From DAITAZ01 sp036824045 (GTDB lineage Bacteria > Pseudomonadota > Gammaproteobacteria > Burkholderiales > Rhodocyclaceae), in contig DAITAZ010000011.1 in assembly GCA_036824045.1 (NCBI GenBank), forward strand, positions 24,278 through 88,277: 64,000 bases of DNA. Direction: 5' to 3'. How positions within the stretch are numbered: the stretch's first letter is position 1; each line of letters opens with the position of its first letter. The notes under the pieces were generated by a model. That model was not told the origin of the DNA. It saw nothing but the letters and a program-made list of their open reading frames with translations, and did no database searches. This document shows positions 1 to 12,796 of the stretch, piece after piece. The translations under genes were made by a program, and so were the position numbers.

Positions 1-407
1 TCGACGATGGCCGGCCGGTGCTCCTCAACTTCATCTACACCACGTGCACCGCCATCTGTCCGCCCATGAGCCAGATCTTCAGTGCCGTGCAAACCCGGCT
101 GGGCGCGGATCAGGGGCGGGTGCTCATGGTTTCGGTGTCCATCGATCCGGAGCAGGACACCCCGGCCCGCTTGCGCGAGTACGGGCGGCTGTTCGGCGCC
201 GGCCCCCAGTGGCTGTTTCTCACCGGCACGGCCCGGGCCAGCCGCGCCGTGCAGGAGGGTTTCGACGTCTATCGGCCGGACAAGATGGCCCATACGCCGG
301 TGAGCTTCTTGCGGGGGGCGCCTGGTCAAGCCTGGCTGCGCATGGATGGTTTCGCCACGGCCGACGACCTGGTGGCCGAACTGCGACGCATGCTGGCGGG
401 CAAATGA
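1..407 (+). CDS. SCO1/SenC-family copper chaperone, 5'-truncated by window start
   Basis: Only the C-terminal part is present; the frame is already open at base 3 and ends with TGA at 405-407. Visible features are the SCO thioredoxin-fold CxxxC copper site (TTCTAICP), a VSIDPEQDTP segment typical of the family, and the later conserved histidine in KMAHTPVSF. SCO proteins are membrane-anchored periplasmic thiol/copper chaperones for cytochrome oxidase CuA assembly or for other copper enzymes. The stop overlaps the start of the next gene (ATGA), so the two are translationally coupled, which suggests a job in the same periplasmic redox system. The membrane anchor and the target enzyme lie outside the window. 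Confidence 0.85.
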   Translation, partial: DDGRPVLLNFIYTTCTAICPPMSQIFSAVQTRLGADQGRVLMVSVSIDPEQDTPARLREYGRLFGAGPQWLFLTGTARASRAVQEGFDVYRPDKMAHTPVSFLRGAPGQAWLRMDGFATADDLVAELRRMLAGK

Positions 408-2035
408 GCCCGCGGGTCCCCGGCCTTGGCGGCTGGCGTCGGCTGGGTGCGCTGCTGGCCCTGCTGGGGCTGGCGTTGGCCGGTGCCGCGCGGGCGGAGT
501 CGCCCGCCGTGCAGGTGGAGGCGGGCCGGCGGATCTATTTGGAGGGGGTCCTGCCGGATGGCACCCCGCTGCGCGGTTTCCGCCCCGGCGCGGGCGAGGT
601 GAGCGGGCGGCTCGCGGCCTGCGCCAATTGCCATCGGCGCAGCGGCATGGGCGGGGTGGAGGGCGTGAGCGTGGCGCCGCCGCTGGCGGGCGGGCTGCTG
701 TTTTCCCCGCCGCCGCCCCGTCGCGAAGCCCGTGTCCGGCACGCTGCGGGCATGCGCTTTCAGGACTATCCGCACCAGACCCGTCCGGCCTACGACCGGG
801 CCTTGCTGGCGAGGGCCTTGCGACAAGGGGTTGGCGCCGGCGGGGAGACGTTCGGGTTGCTGATGCCCCGCTATGTCCTGAGCGACGGCGAGGTGGACGC
901 GCTCTCGGCCTATCTGCGCAGTTTGCCGGTGGGGGTGGCGCCGGGTGTGACCGACGAAGCGGTGCATTTCGCCACGGTGGTCGCCCCGGACGCAGACCCG
1001 GCCCAGACCCGGGCGATGCTGGATGTGCTGGAGCGCTGCATTCCGGCGCAAAGCCCCAGGGGGGCGGACAGCCGCGCCTGGCGCTGGCAGGTGTGGCGCG
1101 TGCAGGGTCCGCGGGCCCTCTGGGAGGCCCAACTGGATGAGCACTACCGCCGGCAGCCGGTGTTGGCACTGGTGGCGGGCATCTCGGGCGGGGATTGGGC
1201 GCCGGTGCAGCGCTTTGCCGAGCGGGCGCGGGTGGCCAGTCTCTATCCCGCGGTGCAGGTGGTGGGGGAGGGCGGGGAGCCCTATTTCAGTTTCTACACC
1301 TGGCCCGGGCTGGCGCTGGAGGGGCGGGTCGTGGCGGCCCGGCTGCTGGACGGGGAACCGCCCCGGCGCGTGCGGCAGGTGTTCCGCCCGGGGCGGGACG
1401 GCGAAGTGGCGGCCCGGGCGCTGGCCGAGGCTCTGGCCCCGGGGGCCACGCGGGTGGAGGACTGGCCGCTGCCAGCCGGGCCGCTTGCCCCCCGGGCGGC
1501 GGAGCGGGCGGTCGAAGGGCAGCAGCCGGGCGAGGCCCTGGTCCTGTGGCTGGAAGGGGATGATCTGGCGGCGCTGACCGCGCAGCCACCGCCGCCGGGG
1601 GTGGCGGTGTTCGCCTCCGCCACGCTGGCCGGGCTGGAGCGTGCGCCAGTTGGCAACGCCTGGCGGCCCGCCATCCGCCTCGTCTATCCGTTCGAGCCGG
1701 AAGCGCGGCGCCTGGGGCGCATGGTGCTCAATGTCGGCGGCTGGCTGGCGGATCGGGGCCTGGCCCTGGATCGGGCTACCGAGCGGGTGCAGGGGGCGGC
1801 CTACTCGACCTGCGAGATGCTCGGCCGGGCAATGCGCGGCATGGGCGGGCAGTACTCGCCGGACTACCTGCTGGAATGGCTGGAAAACTCGGTGGAGGGT
1901 GCCCTGGCGATGCCCTTTCCCCGGTTTACGCTGGGGCCGGGACAGCGTTTCGGCTCAAAGGGGGCGTATCTCATGCGCTACGTGCCACCCGGGTTGGAGC
2001 GCCTGGAGCCCGACGGGGAGTGGATCGTCCCCTGA
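404..2035 (+). CDS. c-type cytochrome fused to a periplasmic binding-protein-like domain
   Basis: This 543-residue protein starts at the ATG that overlaps the SCO gene stop. It has a signal peptide (about residues 10-31, hydrophobic core ending AARAES), then one haem c site CANCH (Cys73, Cys76, His77) and a probable methionine axial ligand in LLMPRY. The remaining roughly 340 residues have no haem motif. Their alternating layout, including FSFYTW and LNVGGWLADRG segments, resembles type I periplasmic binding proteins (branched-chain amino acid/ABC type). It probably acts as a periplasmic electron carrier with a ligand-sensing or docking module. The C-terminal assignment is by resemblance only. 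Confidence 0.7.
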   Translation: MSPRVPGLGGWRRLGALLALLGLALAGAARAESPAVQVEAGRRIYLEGVLPDGTPLRGFRPGAGEVSGRLAACANCHRRSGMGGVEGVSVAPPLAGGLLFSPPPPRREARVRHAAGMRFQDYPHQTRPAYDRALLARALRQGVGAGGETFGLLMPRYVLSDGEVDALSAYLRSLPVGVAPGVTDEAVHFATVVAPDADPAQTRAMLDVLERCIPAQSPRGADSRAWRWQVWRVQGPRALWEAQLDEHYRRQPVLALVAGISGGDWAPVQRFAERARVASLYPAVQVVGEGGEPYFSFYTWPGLALEGRVVAARLLDGEPPRRVRQVFRPGRDGEVAARALAEALAPGATRVEDWPLPAGPLAPRAAERAVEGQQPGEALVLWLEGDDLAALTAQPPPPGVAVFASATLAGLERAPVGNAWRPAIRLVYPFEPEARRLGRMVLNVGGWLADRGLALDRATERVQGAAYSTCEMLGRAMRGMGGQYSPDYLLEWLENSVEGALAMPFPRFTLGPGQRFGSKGAYLMRYVPPGLERLEPDGEWIVP

Positions 2036-2117
2036 TACAGGCGTCGGCTGCAGCCCACGGGAGGGTGCGCGGGCAATCCCGCATGATGGCGGTCGTTGCA
2101 TGGCCATGTTTATTAGA

Positions 2118-2127
2118 ATAAGCTTAT
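2118..2127. promoter_or_regulatory. Palindrome upstream of the RND operon (candidate operator)
   Basis: The 10-bp perfect palindrome ATAAGCTTAT sits in an AT-rich island in otherwise GC-rich DNA, five bases before the efflux fusion-protein start. No Shine-Dalgarno sequence is visible between it and the ATG. It could be a repressor site or part of the promoter; no regulator gene is adjacent. Confidence 0.3.
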
Positions 2128-2131
2128 ATAC

Positions 2132-3199
2132 ATGGATGCCCAATACTCTCCCCGCCCCCTCGTCCGGACCCTGGCCCTGTCGCTTGCGCTTGTGCTCGGC
2201 GCCGGGCTTGCCCATGCCCAGAATTCGCCGTCCCGGCTGGAGACCGCCGTTGTCCGCCTGGCGGAAGTGGATCTGAGCTACCCGGCTGAGGCCGTGGTGG
2301 AGGCGGTGCGCCAGTCCACCGTTGCCGCCCAGGTGCAGGGCCGGGTGGTGGAGGTGCGCGTGGATGCCGGCCAGCGGGTGAAGCAGGGGGATGTGCTGAT
2401 GCGCATCGACGAGCGCGAGGCGGCCCAGGCCGTGCTGGGGGCCGAGGCGCAGATCGCCCAGGCCCAGGCCAATCTGGCCAACGCCCGGGCAAGCCATGAG
2501 CGCAACAAGAACCTGCTGGCGCAGAAGTTCGTCAGCCAGGCGGTGGTGGATCAGTCGGAGGCGGCGCTCAAGGCCGCCGAGGCCCAGCACCGGGCCGCCC
2601 AGGCCGGCCAGGGGCAGGCCAGCACGGCCAGGAGTTTCACCACCGTGCAGTCGCCCCTGAGCGGCGTGGTTGCCCAGCGTCTGACCGAACTGGGCGAGAT
2701 GGCCCAGCCGGGGCGCGCCCTGGTCAGCGTGTTCGACCCCACCAGCCTGAGGGTGGTGGCAAGCATTCCCCAGTACAAGGTGGCCGCGGTGCGGCAGAGC
2801 CTGCGTGCCCGGGTGGAGTTCCCGGAGAGCGGCACCTGGGTGGATGGCGCCCGGGTGGAAGTGCTGCCCACGGTGGATGCCCGCACCCATACCGCGCAGG
2901 CGCGGGTGCTGTTGCCGGAAGGCGTGACGGGTGTTGCGCCGGGGGTGTTTGCCCGGGCCCATTTCGTGGTCGGGCGGGGGCGCAAGCTGCTGGTGCCGCA
3001 CAAGGCGGTAGTCCGTCGGGGTGAGGTCACCGCGGTCTATGTGGTGGATGCCCAGGGGCTGCCCCATTTCCGTCAGGTGCGGCTGGGCGAGGCCATGGGC
3101 GCCGGCGTGGAAGTACTGGCCGGCTTGAACGATGGCGAATCGGTGGCGCTGGAGCCGGTGAAGGCCACGGTGCGCCTCAAGCAGCAGCCGGCGCAGTAG
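2132..3199 (+). CDS. RND efflux membrane fusion (periplasmic adaptor) protein
   Basis: This 355-residue HlyD/AcrA-type adaptor has an N-terminal signal peptide (residues 1-30, ending GLAHAQ). A lipoyl/barrel-sandwich half follows (TVAAQVQGRVVEVRVDAGQRV), then an Ala/Gln-rich alpha-hairpin (about residues 105-165), the second lipoyl half (SPLSGVVAQRL) and a C-terminal beta-barrel region. There is no lipobox, so it is probably periplasmic or peripheral. It bridges the inner-membrane pump encoded 89 bp downstream to an outer-membrane channel that is not encoded here. The start ATG has no convincing Shine-Dalgarno sequence, though the signal peptide placement supports it. Confidence 0.9.
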   Translation: MDAQYSPRPLVRTLALSLALVLGAGLAHAQNSPSRLETAVVRLAEVDLSYPAEAVVEAVRQSTVAAQVQGRVVEVRVDAGQRVKQGDVLMRIDEREAAQAVLGAEAQIAQAQANLANARASHERNKNLLAQKFVSQAVVDQSEAALKAAEAQHRAAQAGQGQASTARSFTTVQSPLSGVVAQRLTELGEMAQPGRALVSVFDPTSLRVVASIPQYKVAAVRQSLRARVEFPESGTWVDGARVEVLPTVDARTHTAQARVLLPEGVTGVAPGVFARAHFVVGRGRKLLVPHKAVVRRGEVTAVYVVDAQGLPHFRQVRLGEAMGAGVEVLAGLNDGESVALEPVKATVRLKQQPAQ

Positions 3200-3288
3200 C
3201 CGGGCCTGAGCCGGGCGGGGAGGCGAGCTCGCCGCCACAGTTTTGTTGACCGTCGCCGTCCACCGGCCGGCCGGATCGCGGGGACCAC

Positions 3289-6200
3289 ATGGGTATTTCC
3301 GGACGCATCGCAGAATTCTTCCAGCGTAATCAGCTCACGCCGCTTCTGGCGCTGGTGCTGTTCCTGCTCGGCTTGTTCGCCACGGTGGTGACACCGCGGG
3401 AGGAAGAACCCCAGATCAACGTGACCATGGCCAACGTGATGGTGCCCTTCCCCGGCGCCTCGGCGCGGGACGTGGAGGCACTGGTGGCGCGGCCGGCGGA
3501 ACAGGTGCTGTCGCGCATTGCCGGGGTGGAGCACGTGTTTTCGGTATCCCGGCCCGGCATGGCGGTGATCACGGTGCAGTACGAAGTGGGGCAGGACCCG
3601 ATCCAGGCCCTGGTGCGCCTCTACGACACGGTCAACTCCCACAAGGACTGGCTGTCGCCCAATCTGGGTGTGGGCGAGCCCATCATCAAGCCCAAGGGCA
3701 TCGACGACGTGCCCATTGTCAGCCTGACTTTCTGGACCCAGGACGAACAGCGCTCCGCCTTCGAGATGCAACAGGTGGCGCGGGCGGTGGAGATCGAGCT
3801 CAAGCGCATTGCCGGGACGCGGGATGTGTCCACCCTGGGCGGGCCGGGTCATGTGATCCGGGTGCTGATGGACAGCGACCGGATGAACGCCTTCGGCATC
3901 ACGGCCCAGGATCTGCGGGGCGCGCTGCAGGTTTCCAACGCCAGCCAGCCGGCGGGCAGCCTGGTGGCCAACAACCGGGAAGTGCTGGTCCAGACCGGCA
4001 CCTACATCGAGTCGGCGGAAGACGTGCGCCGGCTGGTGGTGGGGGTTTCCGGCGGCAAGCCGGTGTACATCGCCGACGTGGCCACGGTGGAAGACGGCCC
4101 GGATCAGCCCGGCCGCTACGTCTGGCACGGCATTGGCAAGGCGGCTGCGGGCGGGGCGCAACTGGTGGCAGGGAGCGAGTTCCCGGCGGTGACCCTGCAG
4201 GTTTCCAAGAAGCCCGGCGTCAACGCCGCCGATGTGGCGACGGCGGTGATCGAGCGGGCCGAAGCGCTCAAGGGCACGGTGATCCCGGAAGGCGTGGGCT
4301 TCACCGTCACGCGCAACTACGGTGAAACCGCCACCGAGAAAGCCCGGAAGCTGATCGGCAAGCTGGTCTTTGCTACCGCTTTCGTGGTGCTGCTGGTGCT
4401 GTTTGCGCTGGGGCGGCGGGAAGCGGTGATCGTGGGGGTGGCGGTGACGCTGACCCTGGCGGCGACCCTGTTTGCCTCCTGGGCCTGGGGTTTCACCCTG
4501 AACCGGGTGAGCCTGTTCGCCCTCATCTTTTCCATCGGCATTCTGGTGGACGACGCCATCGTGGTGGTGGAGAACATCCATCGCTGGCAGAACCTGGAGC
4601 CGGGCAAACCCCTGTGGCAGATCATTCCCCGGGCGGTGGACGAGGTGGGCGGCCCCACCATCCTGGCCACCTTCACGGTGATCGCGGCGCTGTTGCCCAT
4701 GGCTTTCGTGTCCGGCCTCATGGGCCCCTACATGAGCCCCATTCCCATCAATTCCTCGATGGGCATGTTCATTTCGCTGGCGGTGGCCTTCATCGTGACG
4801 CCGTGGCTGGCGGGCAAGCTGCTGGCCCATGGGGGCGAGGGCCCCGGCCACGGGGCGGGGCAGGATGACCGGATCACCGCCCGCCTGGATGCCTTTTTCC
4901 GCAAGCTGATGGGCCCGATGCTGGACGCCGCCACGGGCGCCCGGGCGCGGTTCAAGCTGTGGCTGCTGGTGGCGGTGCTGATCCTGGTGTCGGTACTGCT
5001 GCCGGTGGGCAAGCTGGTGGTGCTGAAAATGCTGCCCTTCGACAACAAGAGCGAATTCCAGGTGGTGCTGGACATGCCGGTGGGCACGCCCCTGGAGCAG
5101 ACGACGGCGGCGCTACGGGAAATGGGTGCCTACCTGGCGACGGTGGAGGAGGTGACGGACTACCAGGCCTATGCCGGCACCGCCAGCCCCATCAACTTCA
5201 ACGGGCTGGTGCGGCAGTACTACCTGCGCGCGGCGCCGGAGCGGGGCGATATCCAGGTGAACCTGGTGGACAAGAAGCACCGTTCCCGCCAAAGCCACGA
5301 GATTGCCGTGTCGGTGCGCGACCGGGTGGCCGAGATTGCCCGCCGCCACGGCGGCAATGCCAAGACGGTGGAGGTGCCGCCGGGGCCGCCGGTGCTTTCG
5401 CCCATCGTGGCCGAGGTGTATGGGCCGGACTATGCGGGCCAGATCGCGGTGGCGAAGAAGGTGCGCGAAGCCATGGAAGGCACGGCGGACATCGTCGGCG
5501 TGGATGACTCGGTGGATGCAGACGCACCCAAGACCGTGCTGCGGGTGAACCAGGCCAAGGCCGCGATCATGGGGGTCGCCCAGAAGGACATCGTGGAGGT
5601 GGTGCGCCTGGGCCTTTCCGGCGAGGACGTGACGCCGGTGCACGCGCCCGAGGCCAAGTACGAGATTCCGGTGCGCATCACCCTGCCGGCCCAGCAGCAG
5701 GACAGCCTGGACCAGTTGCTGAAGATGAAGGTGCGGGCCAAGGACGGCCAACTGGTGGCCGTGTCCGAGCTGGTGGAAGCCAAACCGGCGCAGCGGGAAA
5801 AGACCATTTACCACAAGGATCTGTTGCCGGTGGTCTATGTGGTGGGCGACATGGGGGGCAAGCTGGATTCACCGCTCTACGGGATGTTCGACATCCGCGC
5901 CCGGCTGAAGGACATGGCGCTCGATGCCCTGCCCAACGGGGCGGGCACCCTGGGCGAGTGGTTCATCCGCCAGCCCGGCGATCACTACGCGGGCTACAGC
6001 ATCAAGTGGGACGGGGAATGGCAGGTCACCTACGAAACCTTCCGCGACATGGGGGCGGCCTACGCGGTCGGGCTCATCCTCATTTACTTGCTGGTGGTGG
6101 CCCAGTTCAGGTCCTATCTGGCGCCGCTGATCATCATGGCGCCGATCCCGCTGACCATCATCGGGGTGATGCCGGGGCATGCGCTCTTCGGTGCCCAGTT

Positions 6201-6528
6201 CACCGCCACCTCCATGATCGGGATGATCGCCCTGGCGGGCATCATCGTGCGCAATTCCATCCTGCTGGTGGACTTCATCAACCAGCAGGTGGCCGAGGGG
6301 GTGCCCTTCGCCGAGGCGGTGATCCGCGCTGCCGCGGTGCGCGCCAAACCCATCGCGCTGACCGGCCTGGCGGCCATGCTGGGAGCGCTCTTCATCCTGG
6401 ACGACCCCATCTTCAACGGGCTGGCACTCGCCCTGATCTTCGGGGTGCTGGTGTCCACACTGCTGACACTGGTGGTGATCCCGGTGCTGTACTTTGCCGC
6501 CAACCGTCGCCGGTTACAGCCCGAGTGA
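3289..6528 (+). CDS. RND-family efflux pump, inner-membrane permease (AcrB/HAE-like)
   Basis: This 1079-residue proton-driven resistance-nodulation-division transporter has the family's usual length and duplicated layout. There is one N-terminal transmembrane helix, a large periplasmic loop, a helix bundle (about residues 360-510), then a second loop and bundle (about 925-1070). The paired proton-relay aspartates are present at Asp421-Asp422 in LVDDAIVVVENIHR. With the adaptor just upstream it forms a two-gene efflux operon lacking an outer-membrane factor. The substrate cannot be read from sequence; it lacks the charged signature expected of heavy-metal (CzcA) pumps, so drugs or solvents are likelier. 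Confidence 0.92.
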   Translation: MGISGRIAEFFQRNQLTPLLALVLFLLGLFATVVTPREEEPQINVTMANVMVPFPGASARDVEALVARPAEQVLSRIAGVEHVFSVSRPGMAVITVQYEVGQDPIQALVRLYDTVNSHKDWLSPNLGVGEPIIKPKGIDDVPIVSLTFWTQDEQRSAFEMQQVARAVEIELKRIAGTRDVSTLGGPGHVIRVLMDSDRMNAFGITAQDLRGALQVSNASQPAGSLVANNREVLVQTGTYIESAEDVRRLVVGVSGGKPVYIADVATVEDGPDQPGRYVWHGIGKAAAGGAQLVAGSEFPAVTLQVSKKPGVNAADVATAVIERAEALKGTVIPEGVGFTVTRNYGETATEKARKLIGKLVFATAFVVLLVLFALGRREAVIVGVAVTLTLAATLFASWAWGFTLNRVSLFALIFSIGILVDDAIVVVENIHRWQNLEPGKPLWQIIPRAVDEVGGPTILATFTVIAALLPMAFVSGLMGPYMSPIPINSSMGMFISLAVAFIVTPWLAGKLLAHGGEGPGHGAGQDDRITARLDAFFRKLMGPMLDAATGARARFKLWLLVAVLILVSVLLPVGKLVVLKMLPFDNKSEFQVVLDMPVGTPLEQTTAALREMGAYLATVEEVTDYQAYAGTASPINFNGLVRQYYLRAAPERGDIQVNLVDKKHRSRQSHEIAVSVRDRVAEIARRHGGNAKTVEVPPGPPVLSPIVAEVYGPDYAGQIAVAKKVREAMEGTADIVGVDDSVDADAPKTVLRVNQAKAAIMGVAQKDIVEVVRLGLSGEDVTPVHAPEAKYEIPVRITLPAQQQDSLDQLLKMKVRAKDGQLVAVSELVEAKPAQREKTIYHKDLLPVVYVVGDMGGKLDSPLYGMFDIRARLKDMALDALPNGAGTLGEWFIRQPGDHYAGYSIKWDGEWQVTYETFRDMGAAYAVGLILIYLLVVAQFRSYLAPLIIMAPIPLTIIGVMPGHALFGAQFTATSMIGMIALAGIIVRNSILLVDFINQQVAEGVPFAEAVIRAAAVRAKPIALTGLAAMLGALFILDDPIFNGLALALIFGVLVSTLLTLVVIPVLYFAANRRRLQPE

Positions 6529-6565
6529 CCCGAAACGCATTTTTCTTCTTCAGGAGCGTAACGTC

Positions 6566-6784
6566 ATGACCGTTAATCAATACATCCGCATTTTCGCCGG
6601 TGCTTTCGTGCTGATTTCCCTGGCGCTTGGCGTGGAGGGCAGCCCGCTTTTCGTGAGCAGCAACTTCCTGTGGTTTACCGCCTTTGTCGGCGCCAATCTG
6701 TTCCAGAGCGGTTTCACCCGCTTCTGCCCTCTGGAGAACATCCTGCGCAAGCTGGGTGTGCGTGACGGTGGCTCCTGCGCCTGA
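6566..6784 (+). CDS. Small DUF2892/YgaP-like inner membrane protein
   Basis: A 72-residue protein with a good ribosome binding site (CAGGAG at 6551-6556). It has two predicted membrane segments, FAGAFVLISLALGV and a helix around FTAFVGANLFQSGF, followed by FCPLENILRKLG. This is the usual form of DUF2892 proteins and of the membrane part of YgaP rhodanese. The two cysteines, one in FCPLE and one at the C-terminus, are typical of the family. It follows the RND permease by 37 bp and may be cotranscribed with it. Function is unknown; sulfur or thiol trafficking has been proposed for relatives. Confidence 0.75.
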   Translation: MTVNQYIRIFAGAFVLISLALGVEGSPLFVSSNFLWFTAFVGANLFQSGFTRFCPLENILRKLGVRDGGSCA

Positions 6785-6899
6785 GCGGGCGGGAGCTGAC
6801 TCGTCGACAAGCAATTTTACAGAATCGACTCAATTAGGAGCGGCGCTGCCTTAAAGCCATTCTAGCCGGGGGCCGTTATTGGGCTCAAACCCGGCAAAC

Positions 6900-9983
<3,084 letters not shown>

Positions 9984-9991
9984 CCGGCGCC

Positions 9992-12796
9992 ATGGATACT
10001 GCGACCATGCCCATCCTGCCTTCCGTGCGGCTCGCCTTGGCGGAGCGCGGCCGCCAGCGGGCGGAAGCCGCCCTGGCGGCCGCCGAGCAACAGTGGCGCC
10101 TGTTGCTGCGCCACGCCAGCGTTGGCATGGTGGAGGTGAGCCTCGGTGGCCGCATCCTGGACGCCAACGACGCTTTCTGGAGCATGCTGGGCTACGCCTC
10201 GGGGCCTGCGCCAGCGGGGCTCTCCGTGGCCGACATTGCCCCCCGCGAAATGCTGGCCGAGCGTCTCGTGGCACGCCGGGCCTTGCTTGAGCACGGCGCC
10301 TTTGCACCCATGGAGACCGAAATCCTGGGCCGCGACCGCCAGCCCGTGCGGGTGCGGGTGCATGGGGTGCTGGTGCGCTCGGCAACGGGCCTGAACCGGG
10401 CCTGGCTGACGGTGGAAAACCTGTCCGCCGAAGAGGCTCACCATGAGGAAGTGATCCGCGCCTACGCCACCCACGAGTCCATTCTCGCCGCCCTGCCCGA
10501 TACCATCTTCCGCCTTGATGGCGACGGTTACATCATCGATTACCGCTCGCCGGACGAAGCCGCCCTGCCTCTCCCGCCGGAAGCGCTGCTGGCTTGCCCG
10601 GCCGCTGATCTGGGCGGCCCGGGGGGGGCGCAGGTGATCGCCGAGGCCGTTGCCCGGGTGCGGCAGCAGGGCGGAATGTGCCGGGTGGAGTTCGCCAGTC
10701 AGGGCGAGGCATTTGCACCCCGGCATTTCGAAGCCACCCTGGCGGCCATCAGCACCGGCGGCATGCTGCTGGTGCTGCGCGAGATCACCGCCCGCAAGCT
10801 GGCCGAAGAGGCGCTGCGGGAGAGCGAGGCGCGCTGGCAGTTCGCCCTGGAGGGGGCGGGTGACGGGGTGTGGGACTGGAACCCCATCACCGGCGAGGCC
10901 TTCTTCTCCCCGGGCTGGAAGCAGATGTTCGGCTACCGGGAAGACGAGATCAGTCAGTCGGTGCAGGAGAGCATCTCCCGGGTGCATCCGGAGGACTGGC
11001 CCGTGCTGCGCGCGGCAACAGCGGACTACCTGACCGGACGGTGTGCCGAGTACGTGTGCGAGTTCCGCATGCGTTGCAAGGATGGCGGCTACAAGTGGGT
11101 GCTGGCGCGGGGCAAGGTGGTGGCCCGGGACGAAGAGGGGCGGGTGCTGCGGCTCATCGGCACCCACGCTGACATCTCCCGCCAGAAAGCGGTGGAGCGG
11201 GCCTGGAAGGAGAGCCAGCAACTGCTGCGCACGGTGATCGACGAGATTCCGAGCGTCATCCTGATGAAGGACTGGGATGGCCGCTTCCTGCTGGCCAACC
11301 AGGCCCTGGCCCAGCTCTACGGCACCACCACCGATGCCCTGGTGGGCCGGACCGACGGCGATTTCAACCGCAACGCGGAGCAGGTGGCCGGCTACTTGGC
11401 CAGTGTGCGCGAAGTCATGCGCAGGGGCATCACCCAGACCGTGTTCGAGGACTCCACCGATCGTATCACCGGGGAAATCCGCCACTTCCAGTCAGTCAAG
11501 AAACCCGTGCGCGACGTGGATGGCAAGCCCTGCATCCTGGTGATCGCCACCGACATTACCGAACTGCGCCGGTCCCAGGCGCGCATCGTCGCCAGCGAGC
11601 AGACCTTGCGCTACGTGCTCGACGCCACCCAGGAGGCGGTGTGGGACTGGCAGGTGGAAAGCGGTGCCCTGAGCGTGAACGGGCGCTGGCTGGAGAGCCT
11701 GGCCTGCGCCGCGGGCGAGATGACCGGCGGCCTCGACGACTTCCTGCGGCATCTGGTGGACGAGGACAAGCCCGGCGTGATGGCGGCGGTGCAGGCCTCC
11801 CTCTCCGGCAAGGGGCTCTACCGCAGCGAGCACCGCATGCGCCGCAGCGACGGCAGCCAGATCTGGGTGCTGGACCGGGGCAATGTGGTGGAGCGGGATG
11901 CCCAGGGGAAACCCCTGCGCATGGTGGGGAGCTGGTCCGACATCACCGAGCGCAAGCAGGTGGAAGAGGAACTGCGCCAGCACCGGGACAACCTGGCGGA
12001 TCTGGTGGAGTTGCAGACGGCCGATGTGGTGCGGGCCAAGGAAGCGGCCGAACTGGCCAATCAGGCCAAGACCGAATTCCTCACCAACATGAGCCACGAA
12101 CTGCGCACGCCCATGCACGCCATTCTCGGCTTTGCCACGCTGGGCGAGAAGAAAGCCCACAGCGGCGACGGCGTGCGCCTGGGCGACTACTTCGCCCGTA
12201 TCCGCTCCAGTGGGGAGCGGCTGATGAACTTGCTCAACCAGTTGCTCGACCTCTCCAAGCTGGAAGCCGGGCGCATGGTGCTCGATCTCAAGGCGCAGCC
12301 GCTGGCGCCGTTGATTCAAGAGGTGATGGGCGAACTGGGGCCTTTGGCCGAGGCCCGGCCAGTGGCGCTGGATCTGGTGCTCGCGGACGATGTGCCGCCC
12401 GTGCGCGTCGATGGCATGCGCTTTTCCCAGATCGTGCGCAATCTGGTGGCCAATGCCATCAAGTTCAGCCCGCCCGGCCATCCGGTGCGGGTGGGACTGG
12501 AAAAACGTTCCGGTGCGGTGGTGCTGATGGTGTCAGACCATGGTCCCGGGATTCCCGAAGATGAACTGGAAACGGTGTTCGACAAGTTCGTGCAGAGCAG
12601 CAAGACCCGCACCGGCGCGGGTGGTACCGGCCTCGGACTGGCCATCTGCCGCGAGCTGGTGGAGGCCCACGGCGGGCACATCCGCGCCCGCAACAAGGAG
12701 GCCGGGGGCGCCGAATTTGAAGTGCTGCTTCCCCTCCCCGAAGAGGAGGGAGACGTGGAAATGAACGCAAAAGCCCCGGGGAGGGCACAGACATGA
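9992..12796 (+). CDS. Soluble multi-PAS sensor histidine kinase
   Basis: This 934-residue kinase has no membrane segment, so it is probably cytoplasmic. Four or five PAS/PAC repeats fill residues 30-660 (for example GDGVWDWNPITGE and TQEAVWDWQVESG). HisKA follows, with His702 in MSHELRTPMH, and then HATPase_c (N box NLVANAIKF, G box GTGLGLAI). Its kinase core is close to that of the upstream membrane kinase; both carry the same ILGFA and LLDLSKLEAGRMVL stretches. It starts 8 bp after the upstream gene and its stop overlaps the next start (ATGA), so the output is very likely the two receiver proteins that follow. Confidence 0.9.
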   Translation: MDTATMPILPSVRLALAERGRQRAEAALAAAEQQWRLLLRHASVGMVEVSLGGRILDANDAFWSMLGYASGPAPAGLSVADIAPREMLAERLVARRALLEHGAFAPMETEILGRDRQPVRVRVHGVLVRSATGLNRAWLTVENLSAEEAHHEEVIRAYATHESILAALPDTIFRLDGDGYIIDYRSPDEAALPLPPEALLACPAADLGGPGGAQVIAEAVARVRQQGGMCRVEFASQGEAFAPRHFEATLAAISTGGMLLVLREITARKLAEEALRESEARWQFALEGAGDGVWDWNPITGEAFFSPGWKQMFGYREDEISQSVQESISRVHPEDWPVLRAATADYLTGRCAEYVCEFRMRCKDGGYKWVLARGKVVARDEEGRVLRLIGTHADISRQKAVERAWKESQQLLRTVIDEIPSVILMKDWDGRFLLANQALAQLYGTTTDALVGRTDGDFNRNAEQVAGYLASVREVMRRGITQTVFEDSTDRITGEIRHFQSVKKPVRDVDGKPCILVIATDITELRRSQARIVASEQTLRYVLDATQEAVWDWQVESGALSVNGRWLESLACAAGEMTGGLDDFLRHLVDEDKPGVMAAVQASLSGKGLYRSEHRMRRSDGSQIWVLDRGNVVERDAQGKPLRMVGSWSDITERKQVEEELRQHRDNLADLVELQTADVVRAKEAAELANQAKTEFLTNMSHELRTPMHAILGFATLGEKKAHSGDGVRLGDYFARIRSSGERLMNLLNQLLDLSKLEAGRMVLDLKAQPLAPLIQEVMGELGPLAEARPVALDLVLADDVPPVRVDGMRFSQIVRNLVANAIKFSPPGHPVRVGLEKRSGAVVLMVSDHGPGIPEDELETVFDKFVQSSKTRTGAGGTGLGLAICRELVEAHGGHIRARNKEAGGAEFEVLLPLPEEEGDVEMNAKAPGRAQT

